Source of the DNA: Daphnia carinata
Lineage: Eukaryota > Arthropoda > Branchiopoda > Diplostraca > Daphniidae
Assembly (NCBI RefSeq): GCF_022539665.2
Contig: NC_081340.1
Coordinates: 3,596,001 to 3,660,000, forward strand
Direction of reading: 5' to 3'
Length of the DNA stretch: 64,000 bases
Translations under genes and position numbers: made by a program
The notes under the pieces: generated by a model
The model's database searches: none
Told to the model about the DNA's origin: nothing
Seen by the model: only the letters and a program-made list of their open reading frames with translations
In this document: positions 45,819-57,701 of the stretch, one piece after another
How positions within the stretch are numbered: the stretch's first letter is position 1
How the letters are laid out: the number at the start of each line of letters is the position of its first letter

Positions 45819-46773
45819 GGCGACTTCTTTTTCACGATAGCCACACGACGAATCTTCCCGAAAAATTCAAGAGCGTCCTCCAACAGTCCCTGGGACGAGC
45901 CGAGTCGAACGCGGAACTGATGAACCTTGTTGGATCTTTTAAAAAAGGTGCACGGACCTACGATGATAATAAAACGAGGAAGGAAGAAGCTGTACTGATA
46001 ACAAAGTCCAAATGTCTGCCAAACTGTCAATAATCGCTGGCCAATGTCCATGACGTTGGACAACATCATTAAATCGCTCGTTACTAAGGCTACACAAGTA
46101 CAAGTACTACAACAACTACTGTGCATTTGTAACGGATGCAAAATTCTATCGCTGCAGATTCTGAAAGAATTGCAACAGGTTTCACACCGTGGCGCAGATG
46201 TTTTTAAAGATCCCTGGTGAATTGCTCGTCATCATGTTACACTTAACGCGTTGGGTAAACTTGGCTGAGTGTATCAAGGGTGTGTCTCCATCAGATGGAC
46301 TAGTTTCAATTAGAGGAAAAAGAATTGATGTGACAAACATCCGGTCATTCAATATAAAGCGAGACTTCAAACAGCAAGAGGTTATGAAGGCAACCATTTA
46401 TAGCCATCCGGCATGGATGTTTATTAAATATAAACAAACAGGCGAGGACGGGTGCTGTGAAAGGAAGCGCTAGAGCTTAAATCAAATAAAAAAAACGTTG
46501 GGAAACAATGGTAGTTCATAAAGTGAATGACGCACTTTCAAAATGGGCGATGCGCGCCGGTCTGCGTGGCGACGGAGTAAGGAAAAAGGGAGCACTCAGT
46601 GAGCCATTTCTTTCGTGAACGAGTGGACGGTCCGCACGATAGTTCCCGCATACACTAAATACTAGTAACGGTTTTCGTGAAATAAAGCCATTGAAAAGAG
46701 TTTCTTTCTTACACACACGCTTCGACGACGCTAAGCCCCCCCCGCTGGCATTGCTCAACTCGAATCGACGAGA
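45819..46773. other. Intergenic between the membrane protein and F-spondin
   Basis: Divergent promoters of two genes. A plus-strand ORF at 46189-46473 (first ATG 46198) contains SPSDGLVSIRGKRIDVTNIR, which looks protein-like but matches nothing I know. A second open stretch at 46050-46218 in another frame ends near a GTGAAT donor. Together they may be a small unrecognised or decayed gene. Confidence 0.4.
46198..46473 (+). CDS. Possible small ORF or exon, unidentified
   Basis: 91 codons from the ATG at 46198, with a mixed composition and a charged C-terminus. It is not overlapped by an exon of either neighbour. No domain, signal peptide or splice evidence. It could be part of a small gene with the open frame at 46050-46218, or chance. 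Confidence 0.25.
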   Translation: MFLKIPGELLVIMLHLTRWVNLAECIKGVSPSDGLVSIRGKRIDVTNIRSFNIKRDFKQQEVMKATIYSHPAWMFIKYKQTGEDGCCERKR

Positions 46774-49700
46774 ATGAGAATGCAACTCATTTGTTCGTTA
46801 TCGTTCCTCATATTGTTTTCAACGGTGACAGCGAATTTATCGTACGGACTAAGGAGAGGGGAAACTTGCATCCGGCAACCGGAGGGCGTGGAAGCTAGCA
46901 AAACTCCCGGTGACAATGGATATCGCATTAAAATCAGCGGCAATCCCGACACATATTTTCCTGGAGATGTTTACACAGGTATGATTTGCAATTACAAATT
47001 AATTTCTTTAGCGCGTTCAGATTCGTTCCTCTTTTGAATTGATCCCTAATGAGCCAGTCAAGGACGTCACGAATACAATCGCCAAAAGATCAGTACGTCT
47101 GATGTAAATCACAATCCCTGATTAGAATGTGCTAGTCATCAATAAGAAAATTAAGGCTCAGTTGAATGAGACTGATCAATTGCGGCATGGCAAGGGAACA
47201 CTAATTAATGAAAGGCATTAGCCCAAAAAGCCGTAGTCTATTCTGCCTTCTCACTTCTTCGAGTAAACAGCAGCGGACATTTGGGAATCGGATCTGAGCA
47301 AGGGAGAGGAATTGTGCACTCGATCGGGTTTCTCTCCTGTCACGGACAGGATCCAAACAGAGGTAAAGCTGATGGCGGGCGATCGACCCGGTAACGTAGA
47401 AAGAGGGACGAGAGAGAAACCTTACTGCTACGCTACTGTACCAACAAGGCCATTCTATAACTTCATTTGAGTTACTCCATGATACGATTCCGACCCAGTC
47501 TTTTGCTTCGATTCTTTTAAATTAGAAAAAGAAAGGCAATTAAGAACACTATCTAGATGCTATGACTACCCGCAGTAAGTGGAATGGCGGTGCTCTGGTT
47601 TTTTTTTTTTTTTTTTTTTTACAAGTTATGCTGATCAAGGAAACTTGTCGAGTTTCGTAAAATGTTAGCGCTTCGTGGAATCATCGAGTATTGAAAATGG
47701 AGAGAAGGGATACTGGGTCGGGCACCCAACGATATAGCTGGCGCCTCTTGTGACGTATGAATCGATGGCCAGTCCTTTTTTTTTTTAAGCTGATGGGTCG
47801 TTAATTCCAGCTGACTGTGCATGTGACGCGGACTCCTGTTACTTCCACTAACTTTGGGCGCATCTCAGAACGATAATCTCGGGGGGCGTTTTATGTGAAA
47901 CCTGTGTGACGTTTTTAATTGTCTTGTTCCAGTTACGCTGCAAAACTTGAGGTCATCGAGTAATTTACAAAAATTTGTCGGCTTCTTGCTAACGGCTACG
48001 CCTTCCCTGACTTCGATTCCGACGTCACCCGACACTGCCGGAAGCTTCCGGCTTTTTAGCGACTCATTAAGCCGATTCAGCGACGTCTGCCCCAACGGGA
48101 TTACGCAAACGTCCGCAATACCTAAGACGGAAATACAGGTCCTTTGGACCGCTCCCGGGCCCGGCACCGGTTGCATCAAGTTCAGGTAAAACACGTTTGA
48201 TTACTTTGTTGATTGCTGCTCCAAAATCTAATCACGGTAAAGACGTGTCTGCTATTATGCAAAAAAGATGAAAAATGGTTGGTAATGGGAGTGGAGAGGA
48301 AAGCAGTCTAGCGATAAATATATTAATGGCCGTCCAATCCGTGAGGAGGAAGCGTGAATTGGTGAACAATTTGCATGCAAAAATGCTTTTTCGCCTCGAA
48401 CGAAATGGGGAGTCTAACATAAAAATAAAACGAGAATTGACAGTTTTCTCGAATTTGTTGAACCGAACGCGAACGACGAAAATTTTTAAAACAATTTGAG
48501 GCGGATAAAGTCAACACTATGCATGAAATGGGCCGTCTTAACTCTAAAGAAGACTGTGGTCTGTTGTGCATTATTTGGGTAGGAAACGGGGCAAGCTCGG
48601 ATTACCATCGCAGATGTTTTTTTTAAAGCAAAACAAGAAAGTAGAGTCCTCAGCAATCGTGGGAGTGGTTATCCCTATACGGCAGCGAACATTGCACGCG
48701 GTCAGTCGTCGAGAACGTTGAGCCGACTACGATGTCGATTTTAAACGTTCAGTCACAGTGGACCATTCTGACAGGTTTGCTCTGTTTATTGGTCGTAAAC
48801 GGACAACTTCAGTTGAATTGCTCCCATCCAGAGTAAGGATCGCTTAATACGAAAAAATCGATGGGATTTCTAGTTTAACGGGCAATGACTTATTATTTTC
48901 ATTTCTCACGCAGCGCTGTGGTGGTGGAAAATCGGGAACTATGGTTCGCCGACGACAACGGCCTGACCAAAGAATTGTGCGCCGATCCACAAGAGAACGA
49001 GGACGAACAGCCGGAAATCAACGAGCCTTGCTGCGCTTGCGATGAGGCCAAATACGAGGTATTACTTCTCAATAATAAAAAGCCTATAGCCCTATTCCCC
49101 TACTGCTTTTTTTCGCCCAGCCCTACCATGAATGTAATACCATTAACTAGTGATTTACTGTTATGGCATTGTGGCACTCGGTTCGGTCGTGACAGGTCAT
49201 GTTCGAGGGTCTCTGGTCCCGCCAGACGCACCCGCGCGATTTCCCGGCTAACGAGTGGCTGACGCACTTTAGCGACATTATCGGCGCCTCGCACAGCGCC
49301 GACTATCGCGTCTGGGAATACGGCGGCATCGCTTCCGACGGACTCCGGCAGGTGGCCGAATGGGGATCCACTCAGGCCCTCGAATCCGAATTGAAATCCG
49401 AAGTAATTTACTTATACGATATAGCTGCCACGTTAGTGTCTTACCTTCCTTGCGGTGCGTATATGTTTTCCCCTTTTATAGAGCGATCACATCCGAACGA
49501 TTATCAAATCACGCGGGCTTTGGTATCCAAACGTCAATGGCAAGACCTACGCCGTTTTCAGAGTCGATCGCAAACACCATCTCATGTCGCTCGTCTCCAT
49601 GTTGGGTCCATCGCCCGATTGGATTGTTGGCGTTTCGGCATTAGAACTATGTTCACGTAATTGCACTTGGGTAGAGAACAAGACTCTGAATCTTTACCCA

Positions 49701-52497
49701 TGGGACGCTGGTACCGATAGCGGTATCACCTACACCGTACGAATCAATAAATTCAATTGGACTTGAAAATGAAAGAAAATTCTGATGGTTCAATACCTTT
49801 TCCCCTTTTTCTTTTACAACAGTCAACCAACTCGGTTACTAATCCTCGTGAGAAAATCACACGCATCACGTCCTCCTACCCTGCAGATCCACGTTCACCT
49901 TTCTACGATCCGACAGGATCTGATATGAAACCACTGGCCCGAGTGGTCATTACTCGACAGCGTGTGTACGAAAAAGGCTGCTTGGATACATCTACAATTA
50001 CGGATGATGCTATTAGTCACCCGGACAACTCCGGGGACGCCCTCAGACGTGAGTAAACCTAAATCAATTTAACTGTAACTACTTCAAAATATTAAGGCCT
50101 CAAAAAACTATCAATAATAATAAAACCTGCATATTTGTTTTGTAGCCGAGTGTGCTGTGACTGAATGGGGCCAATTCAGCCCCTGCTCCGTCACTTGCGG
50201 TAAGGGTCTTCGCATGCGTCAGCGATTTTACATAAATCAAATGAAAGCCGAAATGACGAGGTGCGATCGTCAACTCGAAGAAAAAGAAATGTGCGCCAGC
50301 GCTGTCGAACTTTGTGGGTAAATATTTTAGAATGAAAAGTTAGACGATTAAAACGATTCACTTTGCATTGTACATACTTCTTTTTTAAAATAGCGACGGA
50401 TCTATGGTAAAGGACGATGTTTGTGCCGTTTCGGAATGGTCGCAATGGTCCTCTTGTTCCGTTACGTGCGGAAAGGGCTTCCGGACGAGAACGAGACGAT
50501 ACTATGATCGCATGGGTCGTAAGAAATGCCATTTGGAAACCTCAGAGCAAGAAATGTGCATGGGTTTGAATTTTGAATGCGACGATCCCGGTTTCGATGA
50601 ACCAGAAGATCCTGAATGTCTTGTTAGCGCTTGGAGTGATTGGTCACCCTGTAGCGCTTCTTGTGGTAAAGGTATGCAAGTACGTAGCCGGATTCCGCTA
50701 GTGATTGGAAATAATGGCGTGGCTGCAACCTCTCTACCTGGCCACTGCAACATGGACACTATGGAGAAAACTGTCTGCATGGCAGATAAACCCGACTGTT
50801 CTTTCAGCATGGCCGACGCTAAAGGTTCGAATTCAGTTAATTATTTTTTGAAAATGCTGAAACGAATTAATTATGATTTTTTTTTGCGGACTTACGATAG
50901 CTATCTGTATGGAAGAGGTAGACCCTGGACCATGTCGCGGACCTTTTTCTCGTTGGTACTTCGACGCTCACAAGGGGATGTGCGTTCCATTTTCGTACGG
51001 TGGTTGTCGCGGAAACCGGAACAACTTTGAAAGGCATGAGGATTGCGTCAATACGTGCGAACTATTAGCACGCGGTAAGTGCTTTCACGTGGGGGATTTA
51101 TCTTTGGGGTATTTCAGCTCAAGCATAAAAGAATTTTTGTAAGCATGTGCTCAATGATGTGACCATGCAGAAATACGTGCATCACATTCCCGCCTCCCTT
51201 GGATCCGTCCAGTTCTATCCGCCGTATTACGCTACACACTGCCACAGAGTCTCTACGATCGTTGTCTCAACGATCTCAATTGTAGGCTAAACTTCTTCCT
51301 GCTCTTTCTATTCTTTTCGTCAAATGGCACGCCCTTATCCATTACGATAGAGTTGTGGAGCACGGAAACATTTAGTATTTGATGACTTACTGCTCAATCA
51401 CAGTAAGATGGAATGTTCATATTTGTATTTTTGGCATATTACCATTGGCTGTTTGCACCATCAATCTGATCTAGTTTGCAAAGAGAAAAAGAAAGTATAC
51501 TAAGTGTTTTTAAACATTTAGTTTCATGTGATGCATCATTGATGTTTTTAGATGGGTTGCCCAATTTAAATTAGCGAGATTGCATCCAATTTAAACAAGA
51601 GCTAATGTCCCTGTTGAACCAGAATGAATTTAGAGATCCGTTTGCTTTCTGTATGTTGATAACCATGAAATAGTAGCAGTTATTTAATCAAACATATCTG
51701 TTTCTTAGCTGGTGGAGATGATCACCTTTTGGATCAATTTGATGATGATCTTGGTGGATTCAATGGAATGGACAAATCCAACATGGGCATTAATCATCAC
51801 CAGAATCACCCACAAGCATCTCCTATAGACTGTATGATCACTGAATGGACACAATGGTCACAATGCAGTACTACTTGTGGAAGAGGATATAAAGAGAAGC
51901 AAAGGATGATCAAGGTACTCAATAAAAACGTTTTCTAAGGTGGCAGATGAGCATGCATTAGGAATCAACATGTTAATAAGGGACGAACAATAGTTGGAAG
52001 TCATGAACAAATGACCATAAATATGCAAGACAAGCGGCTTCCTTAAACTTATGGCGAAAAAATTTACTAACCTGCACTGTGTTATTTTATGGTGTCGTAG
52101 ATTTTGTTTCCCTCCTTTTTTACTTTGTGCTTAGTTGAGTTGGAGGATTGTTATGTGCGTGGCATTGCCACATCGTAGCAAGCAGACTATTTTTGAATTT
52201 CCTTTATTTTTGCGATAAAGTGCCATCTATTTTTTTTTTGCAACAAATGCCATAATCTTTTATCGCCATCTATGAATACTTTTTTTTATTTTCCATTTTT
52301 TTAGCTTCCAGCCCAAAACGGTGGTAAATCTTGTCCGAGAAAGGTATAGCAACAAATTAATGATCATAACAAATGATAAATGTTATAAATTTATGCGCAA
52401 CATTGTGATATTAATTAAAGAGCAAACCATAATTACCCTTTATTTTCTGTTTTAGTTTACGAAAAAACGCCCGTGCTATCGTAGACCCTGCAAATAA
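46774..52497 (+). CDS. F-spondin (reeler, spondin, TSP1 and Kunitz domains)
   Basis: Predicted join(46774..46978,47933..48185,48914..49058,49196..49402,49482..49736,49823..50048,50146..50317,50394..50824,50901..51074,51709..51914,52305..52343,52456..52497), 784 residues, all joins in phase. A signal peptide (LICSLSFLILFSTVTA) leads a secreted matrix protein. Residues ~25-155 are a reeler domain. Residues ~200-440 are the spondin-N domain (FEGLWSRQTHPRDFP, SDHIRTIIKSRGLWYP, GPSPDWIVGVSALELC). Four thrombospondin type-1 repeats follow, with cores EWGQFSPCSVTCGKG, EWSQWSSCSVTCGKG, AWSDWSPCSASCGKG and EWTQWSQCSTTCGRG. A Kunitz domain (CRGPFSRWYFDAHKGMC ... YGGCRGN) sits between repeats 3 and 4. 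F-spondins guide axons and cell migration. AATAAA at about 52583 is the likely poly(A) signal. Confidence 0.95.
47385..47460 (-). mobile_element. tRNA-derived SINE-like fragment in F-spondin intron 1
   Basis: The minus strand reads CCTTGTTGGTACAGTAGCGTAGCAG (A-box-like, D-arm region) and about 45 bases later GGGTCGATCGCCC (B-box-like). This is a pol III internal promoter arrangement without a foldable tRNA body. A 20-base T run lies about 150 bp away at 47601-47620. Confidence 0.4.
48675..48707 (+). promoter_or_regulatory. Putative internal promoter of F-spondin
   Basis: TATAC at about 48676 and the initiator TCAGTC at 48702-48707 are spaced about 26-28 bp apart. They stand just before an alternative signal-peptide exon. 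Confidence 0.4.
48732..48832 (+). CDS. Alternative first coding exon of F-spondin
   Basis: ATG at 48732 opens MSILNVQSQWTILTGLLCLL and continues through a typical signal peptide to CSHPE. The exon ends at a strong donor GA|GTAAGG in phase 2, the same phase as the normal exon before 48914. Splicing to 48914 would give a secreted isoform starting directly upstream of AVVVENRELWFADD, with no reeler domain. Confidence 0.65.
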
Positions 52498-54085
52498 AGG
52501 CAAAGTCTACTACGAGGGACAAATCTTCCAAATAGGGAAGTCGTGATCGACTATTATAGAACGTCGTGAATAATATTTTTCAAAATAAATTTCTTTTTGT
52601 CCAGCTCTTGCTTTCTATACGTTTTAACATCGTCTCATGTGTAGTGGAAGTGAAAATTCGAAACCAGAAAAATTAATACAGCAGCCAATAATGTTTATCT
52701 CATACTACAAAACAAAACTATTTACCATATCATTGCTTCCTTTTCATAACAAAAATGTTTTTTTGTATTGCCATACATTTTTAAATGCTATGAGTAGTTT
52801 TAATTCTGATGGCAGCTTTCGTAACGGTTATCAATGCTGAACTATAAAGTTATCAAACACGGAAGCATGGAGTGCGCAAAGCGGATATTGCACGATCTTT
52901 AATGTCTTAACAAATCACGCGCGTTTCGTTCTCCCAGACTTCCACGGTTTTCCTTTGTACGATTCCGTATTGACAAATCAATATACGATGACAGCAGTAG
53001 TACGCAATTCTTATTCATTTTTCAATCGAATTCTTTTGCGTAGATACGCACAATGTGTATAGAATGCGAGGCTGAGCGATGCAAGAATGAGCTGGAAATA
53101 AAGTTTTACCTTTCGTAGAACTGATAGCAGGCTGTACAAGTACAACTAGTCTGCTATTTTCAGTCCTATCGTCAAGTCAATAAGTAAAGATCTGGGACTG
53201 CCTACAAGTGAGTTATCCGAATATATTTTATTGCCGCATGACAAGGATTTTTTCAGCTGCATCTTTTGTGATCTTCGGCGAATTTTGCGACCGAGCAACT
53301 CTTTTCCTTCCTTTCATGGAATCCTAGTGAAAAAGGATGGGAAGTAAAGTTTCTCCATTCAGAAATTGTAAACATTTGAACTCGAGAGCAAACACGCGAT
53401 TACGTGAACGAGTTCTTGCTCTTCGCTGACGCGTTCGCTTTCTCCGCCTAGACAATTCGCAGCGAAGCCGTACTTTTTAGAAGTAAACGACACATTTCCA
53501 AGTTTATGGTCTCGTTCGTTTCACAAATAGTTGCCCGATGATATACTTCAGCGGTTTTGAATATGCGTATTTATTAGCAAAAGAATACAGACAATGAAAT
53601 GAATTGATGTTGCTTTGCAAGAATGTATAGGAGAGCAAAGCAGAGAAGGACGAAGAGGAAATGAGTGAGAAAAAAAGAGAATCGTTGAGCTATTAACTGA
53701 TCGGGTTATAGGATGTTTTAAAAATGTATAACACATTTATGTATTGAATCGATTAAGAATGATCAGCTGTGCCTAGGAGAATGACGACCGTGATAGATCG
53801 TAATTAATCTTTGATTCGATTATCTCACTATGCTTGGGTAAGGAATAAAAAGAATAAATAAGGGAGGGAAAAAATCTGCTCTAAATAGAAACTCAGCTCT
53901 AAGCGTTGTACTTTTTTATGCAACATCCCTATAGTTGGAAGCTGCTTTGAAGTTCAAACTTCGGTAAAACAAACAAAATTCGTTAAGAAATCTTTGTAGG
54001 TCGAAAGCGGAAAATCATTTACCACAGACACCCTGGTAATTTCCGTTGATTAACGCCGATCGACATCGCTTTTCAATCGGAAGCG
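52498..54085. other. Convergent intergenic region
   Basis: 3' UTR of F-spondin (poly(A) signal near 52583) and, toward the right, 3' UTR of the GPCR. No gene recognised in the remainder. Confidence 0.5.
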
Positions 54086-57000
54086 CTAAACAGTCCCTAC
54101 GGATCGCGAAAAGGTTTCGACTTTGGAACATCCGAAAGCCTTGACGAAGGCTCGACGAAAAGACGAGCTCATGAAGCAATAGGTGATGGGATTGCAGCAA
54201 CAGCTGGCCTGGGCCAGGAGCTGCATCAGCGAGATGCCGGTGTATCCGAGTCCCTCGTAGAGTGCCCTCGGAGCGAAGAAGGAGAGCGTATTGACGACGT
54301 AGAGTGGCGTCCAGCAGATGAAGAACTCGAGGACGACGACGATTAGCATTTTGAGGACGCGTCTCTTGGTTTTCAAACAGTGCTCCGGATTACAGCGTCG
54401 AAGACTCGGCGTGGCGGGCAGGCCAGCTGTGCTACCAGACACGGTGGCTCTTTTGTTTCCGCGATAAATGCCAGCGCGTGACGTGGACGATCCGTTTCCA
54501 TTGACGTTCACCGTGAGCGCGCTGGACGTGAGCCTCTCTGATTGGCTGATTGAATTCCTGTTGGCAGAAGTATTACGAGCAGTCACACTCATGGCCGCTT
54601 CGCTTTCATCCCCTCCGCCTCCTGCAGACACCAGATAAACATTACATTGACGCGGGTCAGATTAATACCAGCTCGCACGTTCGATCGTATGATTAGAGAC
54701 ATACGCTCACAAGTGTATGCAGAAGCCAAGAGGGCTTCCACTGGTAGGGATCGATTCTTGTCAAGTATATTGAATAAATGGGCGAAGAGTAGACACATAA
54801 GCACTTTCGGTCGTTAAAAATAGGTCTTCATAGTTGCGAAAAGGAATAACAAGGACTCAAAAGTTACGATGACACAAAGCAATTTACCTTTAGTTAGCCT
54901 TGGTAGAATAATATATATATATTTTTTTTTTTTTACGACAAAACAACTACAATTCGAGTAGCTCGTGCTGCATCGACAAACATGTCTAACCAGCAACTTG
55001 AACGAAATGATTGACCTGGTACGAATCAACATGCTTCCCTGTCGCTAGAAATGCAATAAACGATGTTCCATGCCTATCTTTTATTCGATTTGTTGGTGGC
55101 TGGTTGTCGAATGGAATTACGTCGCGCAGCAACTAGATTTCTAGAATTGATCAAACCCAGTCTGTTTGATGCTTCTTTTTCGAAATTGTTTTGAGAAGTA
55201 TGGTACAAATTATAAAGCGAAGGTTCTTGTCCTCGATTTCGCACGATATTTGATAAGAGTACGTCTAACAATATAGTTTATATAAGATTCTGAGACATAA
55301 ATGAATAACAAACGCGGTCGAAATCATCTCGTTGAGAATGCTGTGTGCGAGTAAGAGAAAGGGCCCTTCTACTTAAAAGCGCAACGGGTGGGTACAGGAG
55401 ATATTACGACGGATGAGACTCGCATTATACCGTAGTATTTCATCAAATTCGTCAGCCATGAAAAATAAACATCGCCACGCAAGTGGCAATTGGACAAAGA
55501 GATTGAAATTTAGGCTACAGTCCATTGTTAATGGTGACTCGCTAGTTCTATTCAGTTCCAGTTCGTTCCGCACTACACGAAATTACAACTCTAAACTCGT
55601 CGAAATCACTTGACGCGCATGAAATTCAGCTTGACGTCGACGTAACAAAAGACTCGCATAAAATCTAGATCAACTGCTTTAGGTTTATAACAATCGGCTT
55701 CGAATTTTTTGGCCGTGATCGCCGTTTGCAGGGCGACAAGGAATGCAAGACAATAGCATTATTGACGTGCCATCTTAGTTGAATCGATTTATAGATTAAT
55801 CTATTGGCAATACAAAGTTCCTTCTGATAAATAACGTGAAGAGGACAAGTGTAAAACAAAAAGGATTCGCCTGTTATGGCGGAAAATTCCGCACGCAGCC
55901 AATATGGAGTAATTCAATTTCTCACTTCTCCAAGTTGCCTTGTTCAAGCGAATTTTATGTCATTGCTTGCTTTTGCGATCAGCACCTTTTATCGGATTTC
56001 TAAATCATTCCAAACGTGGCTTGCAGTTTTCATTTTTAAATTCTGATCACATCTGTTATGTGTGTGCGCAATTAAACGACATCCCACGTCAAAACGCGAA
56101 TAAAACTTTTTGCAATAAAGAAAACGGAGGCTGTCGGGAGTCTTTTTCTGGCAGATGCGCTTAAGAATTCGCACAAGTTTATATAGGGAGCGACACAAAG
56201 GCCCACCGGCAATTGACTGGGGTATTTCCGAACGAAAGACACACGCTGCCGACGATACACAACCGACTCGAGCGGCATGATAACGACAATGGGCGCTCGT
56301 TATCCCGCACACTTTATGCGAAGCAACGCTCCAGCCATGGAGCCTCCATTATTCGCAGTTGTTCTTTAAACATATTTTTAGTCTCATGTCTTATAGGCTG
56401 ACGTCAAGTTCGGTAAAAAAACCAATTAAAGTATAAAAAAAAAAAAAAAAAAAAAAAGGGGCTAACCAAGCGAATATTTATGAAAAATGAGGATATTGGC
56501 TATAAACGATCCATTGCGGAACAGATGAGCCGTGCACGCGATTACCTTGATCAACTTTCCAGAGGTGATTGACGATCATTCCGTACATGGCGACCATTAG
56601 GACGAGCGGGATGATGAGCAAAACGACGTCCAGAAAGACGGTAAATGTTTTCTCCAAAGTGTCGTCGGGCCAAACTTCACGACATTTCCGTCGTCCTGCG
56701 GTTTTGCATACAAAAGACGGTAAATTCATGGCACAAATCGAATCAGTGTTCTTCTCATTTTCACAGCCATGCTTATACTCTTGGTTTAAAATGCGAAATT
56801 TTTGCATGCATGAGGGGTGGTTGATTTCCCTAAGCGCTGACGTTCAGTAAAAGTGGAATATTTCATAAAAAGGGGAGGTTATCTCCTTTTATCCCGCGTG
56901 AAAAGGAGGTGAAAATGAGACACACCGCTTGATGCAAGTGTCGTGCGCACCACAATTATAGCTTATAATTTGAATATTTTCATTTTGCTTATTTGCATGA

Positions 57001-57701
57001 ATTTATGGCGGAAAAAAGGGGGGTTTGGGAATAGAACTGTAATTGCGATAATCGGGTTCCTGGCAATCGAGAAATACCGTAAACGATTATATAACGGTTT
57101 TTTCATTAATGATGCAATGGGATCCGACATGTTTCGCATGCGTGTCAAGTTTGCAATCCTACGTTACATTTCTTTCTTTTTTTCACGTAGAATTGACAAG
57201 CTTGAAACAGGTAAGGAATGCAAGAACGGAGGAATTTGTGACTGTGTGTTTAAGTATGCATCAATAAAAAGAAACTTACCGTCGTTACCGACAGGCTTCA
57301 ATTGTGACAGGACAGCCACAGGCGACATAATGGCCAGCGATCCGAGCCAGACGGCCAAAATGATGTATCTGGCGTGACTTCTCGTCTGCCATTTTCTTGA
57401 AGTCTGTTAAAGATGAAAGAAAAGCAAATTTACGTTACTACATATGGCCTTAAAAAAGCACTAATAATAAAATAACAAACAAAACAAGCAAAGCAAACAG
57501 GAAAAACACGAATGCATTTAATGTCTTTTTTTTTCTAGGGTAAAAGCATTTTTTGTTTTTTGTTTTTCCTGTTCATTTCCTTCCAAGGACTTGACTTAAT
57601 GTAGAAGTCTAAAGCTTCACTTACCAGCGGATGACAAATGGCGTAGAAGCGCTCCACCGAGATGGCGACCAACGTCCAGCCGGACACGCTGACCGAAACA
57701 G
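54086..57701 (-). CDS. Sulfakinin/CCK-receptor-like GPCR, 5' part outside the visible exons
   Basis: Visible exons: complement(join(54086..54621,56546..56695,57280..57403,57625..57701)), about 295 residues from TM3 to the C-terminus, all in phase. TM3 ends SVERFYAICHPL (ERF in place of DRY). TM4 follows in WQTRSHARYIILAVWLGSLA. TM5 lies in FTVFLDVVLLIIPLVLMVAM. A long Ser/Asn/Gly-rich third loop leads to TM6 EFFICWTPLYVVNTLS and TM7 CCCNPITYCFMSSSFRRAF. TM6-TM7 and the RRVLKMLIVVVLEFF stretch match cholecystokinin/sulfakinin receptors, Gq-coupled plasma-membrane receptors for satiety peptides. Exons for the N-terminus, TM1 and TM2 were not found up to 64000, so the gene is partial here. Confidence 0.82.

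Noticed and set aside
45728-46141. 137-codon minus-strand ORF upstream of the membrane-protein gene
   Set aside because: It overlaps the true first exon in a different frame. The frame that joins in phase to the next exon starts at 45818.
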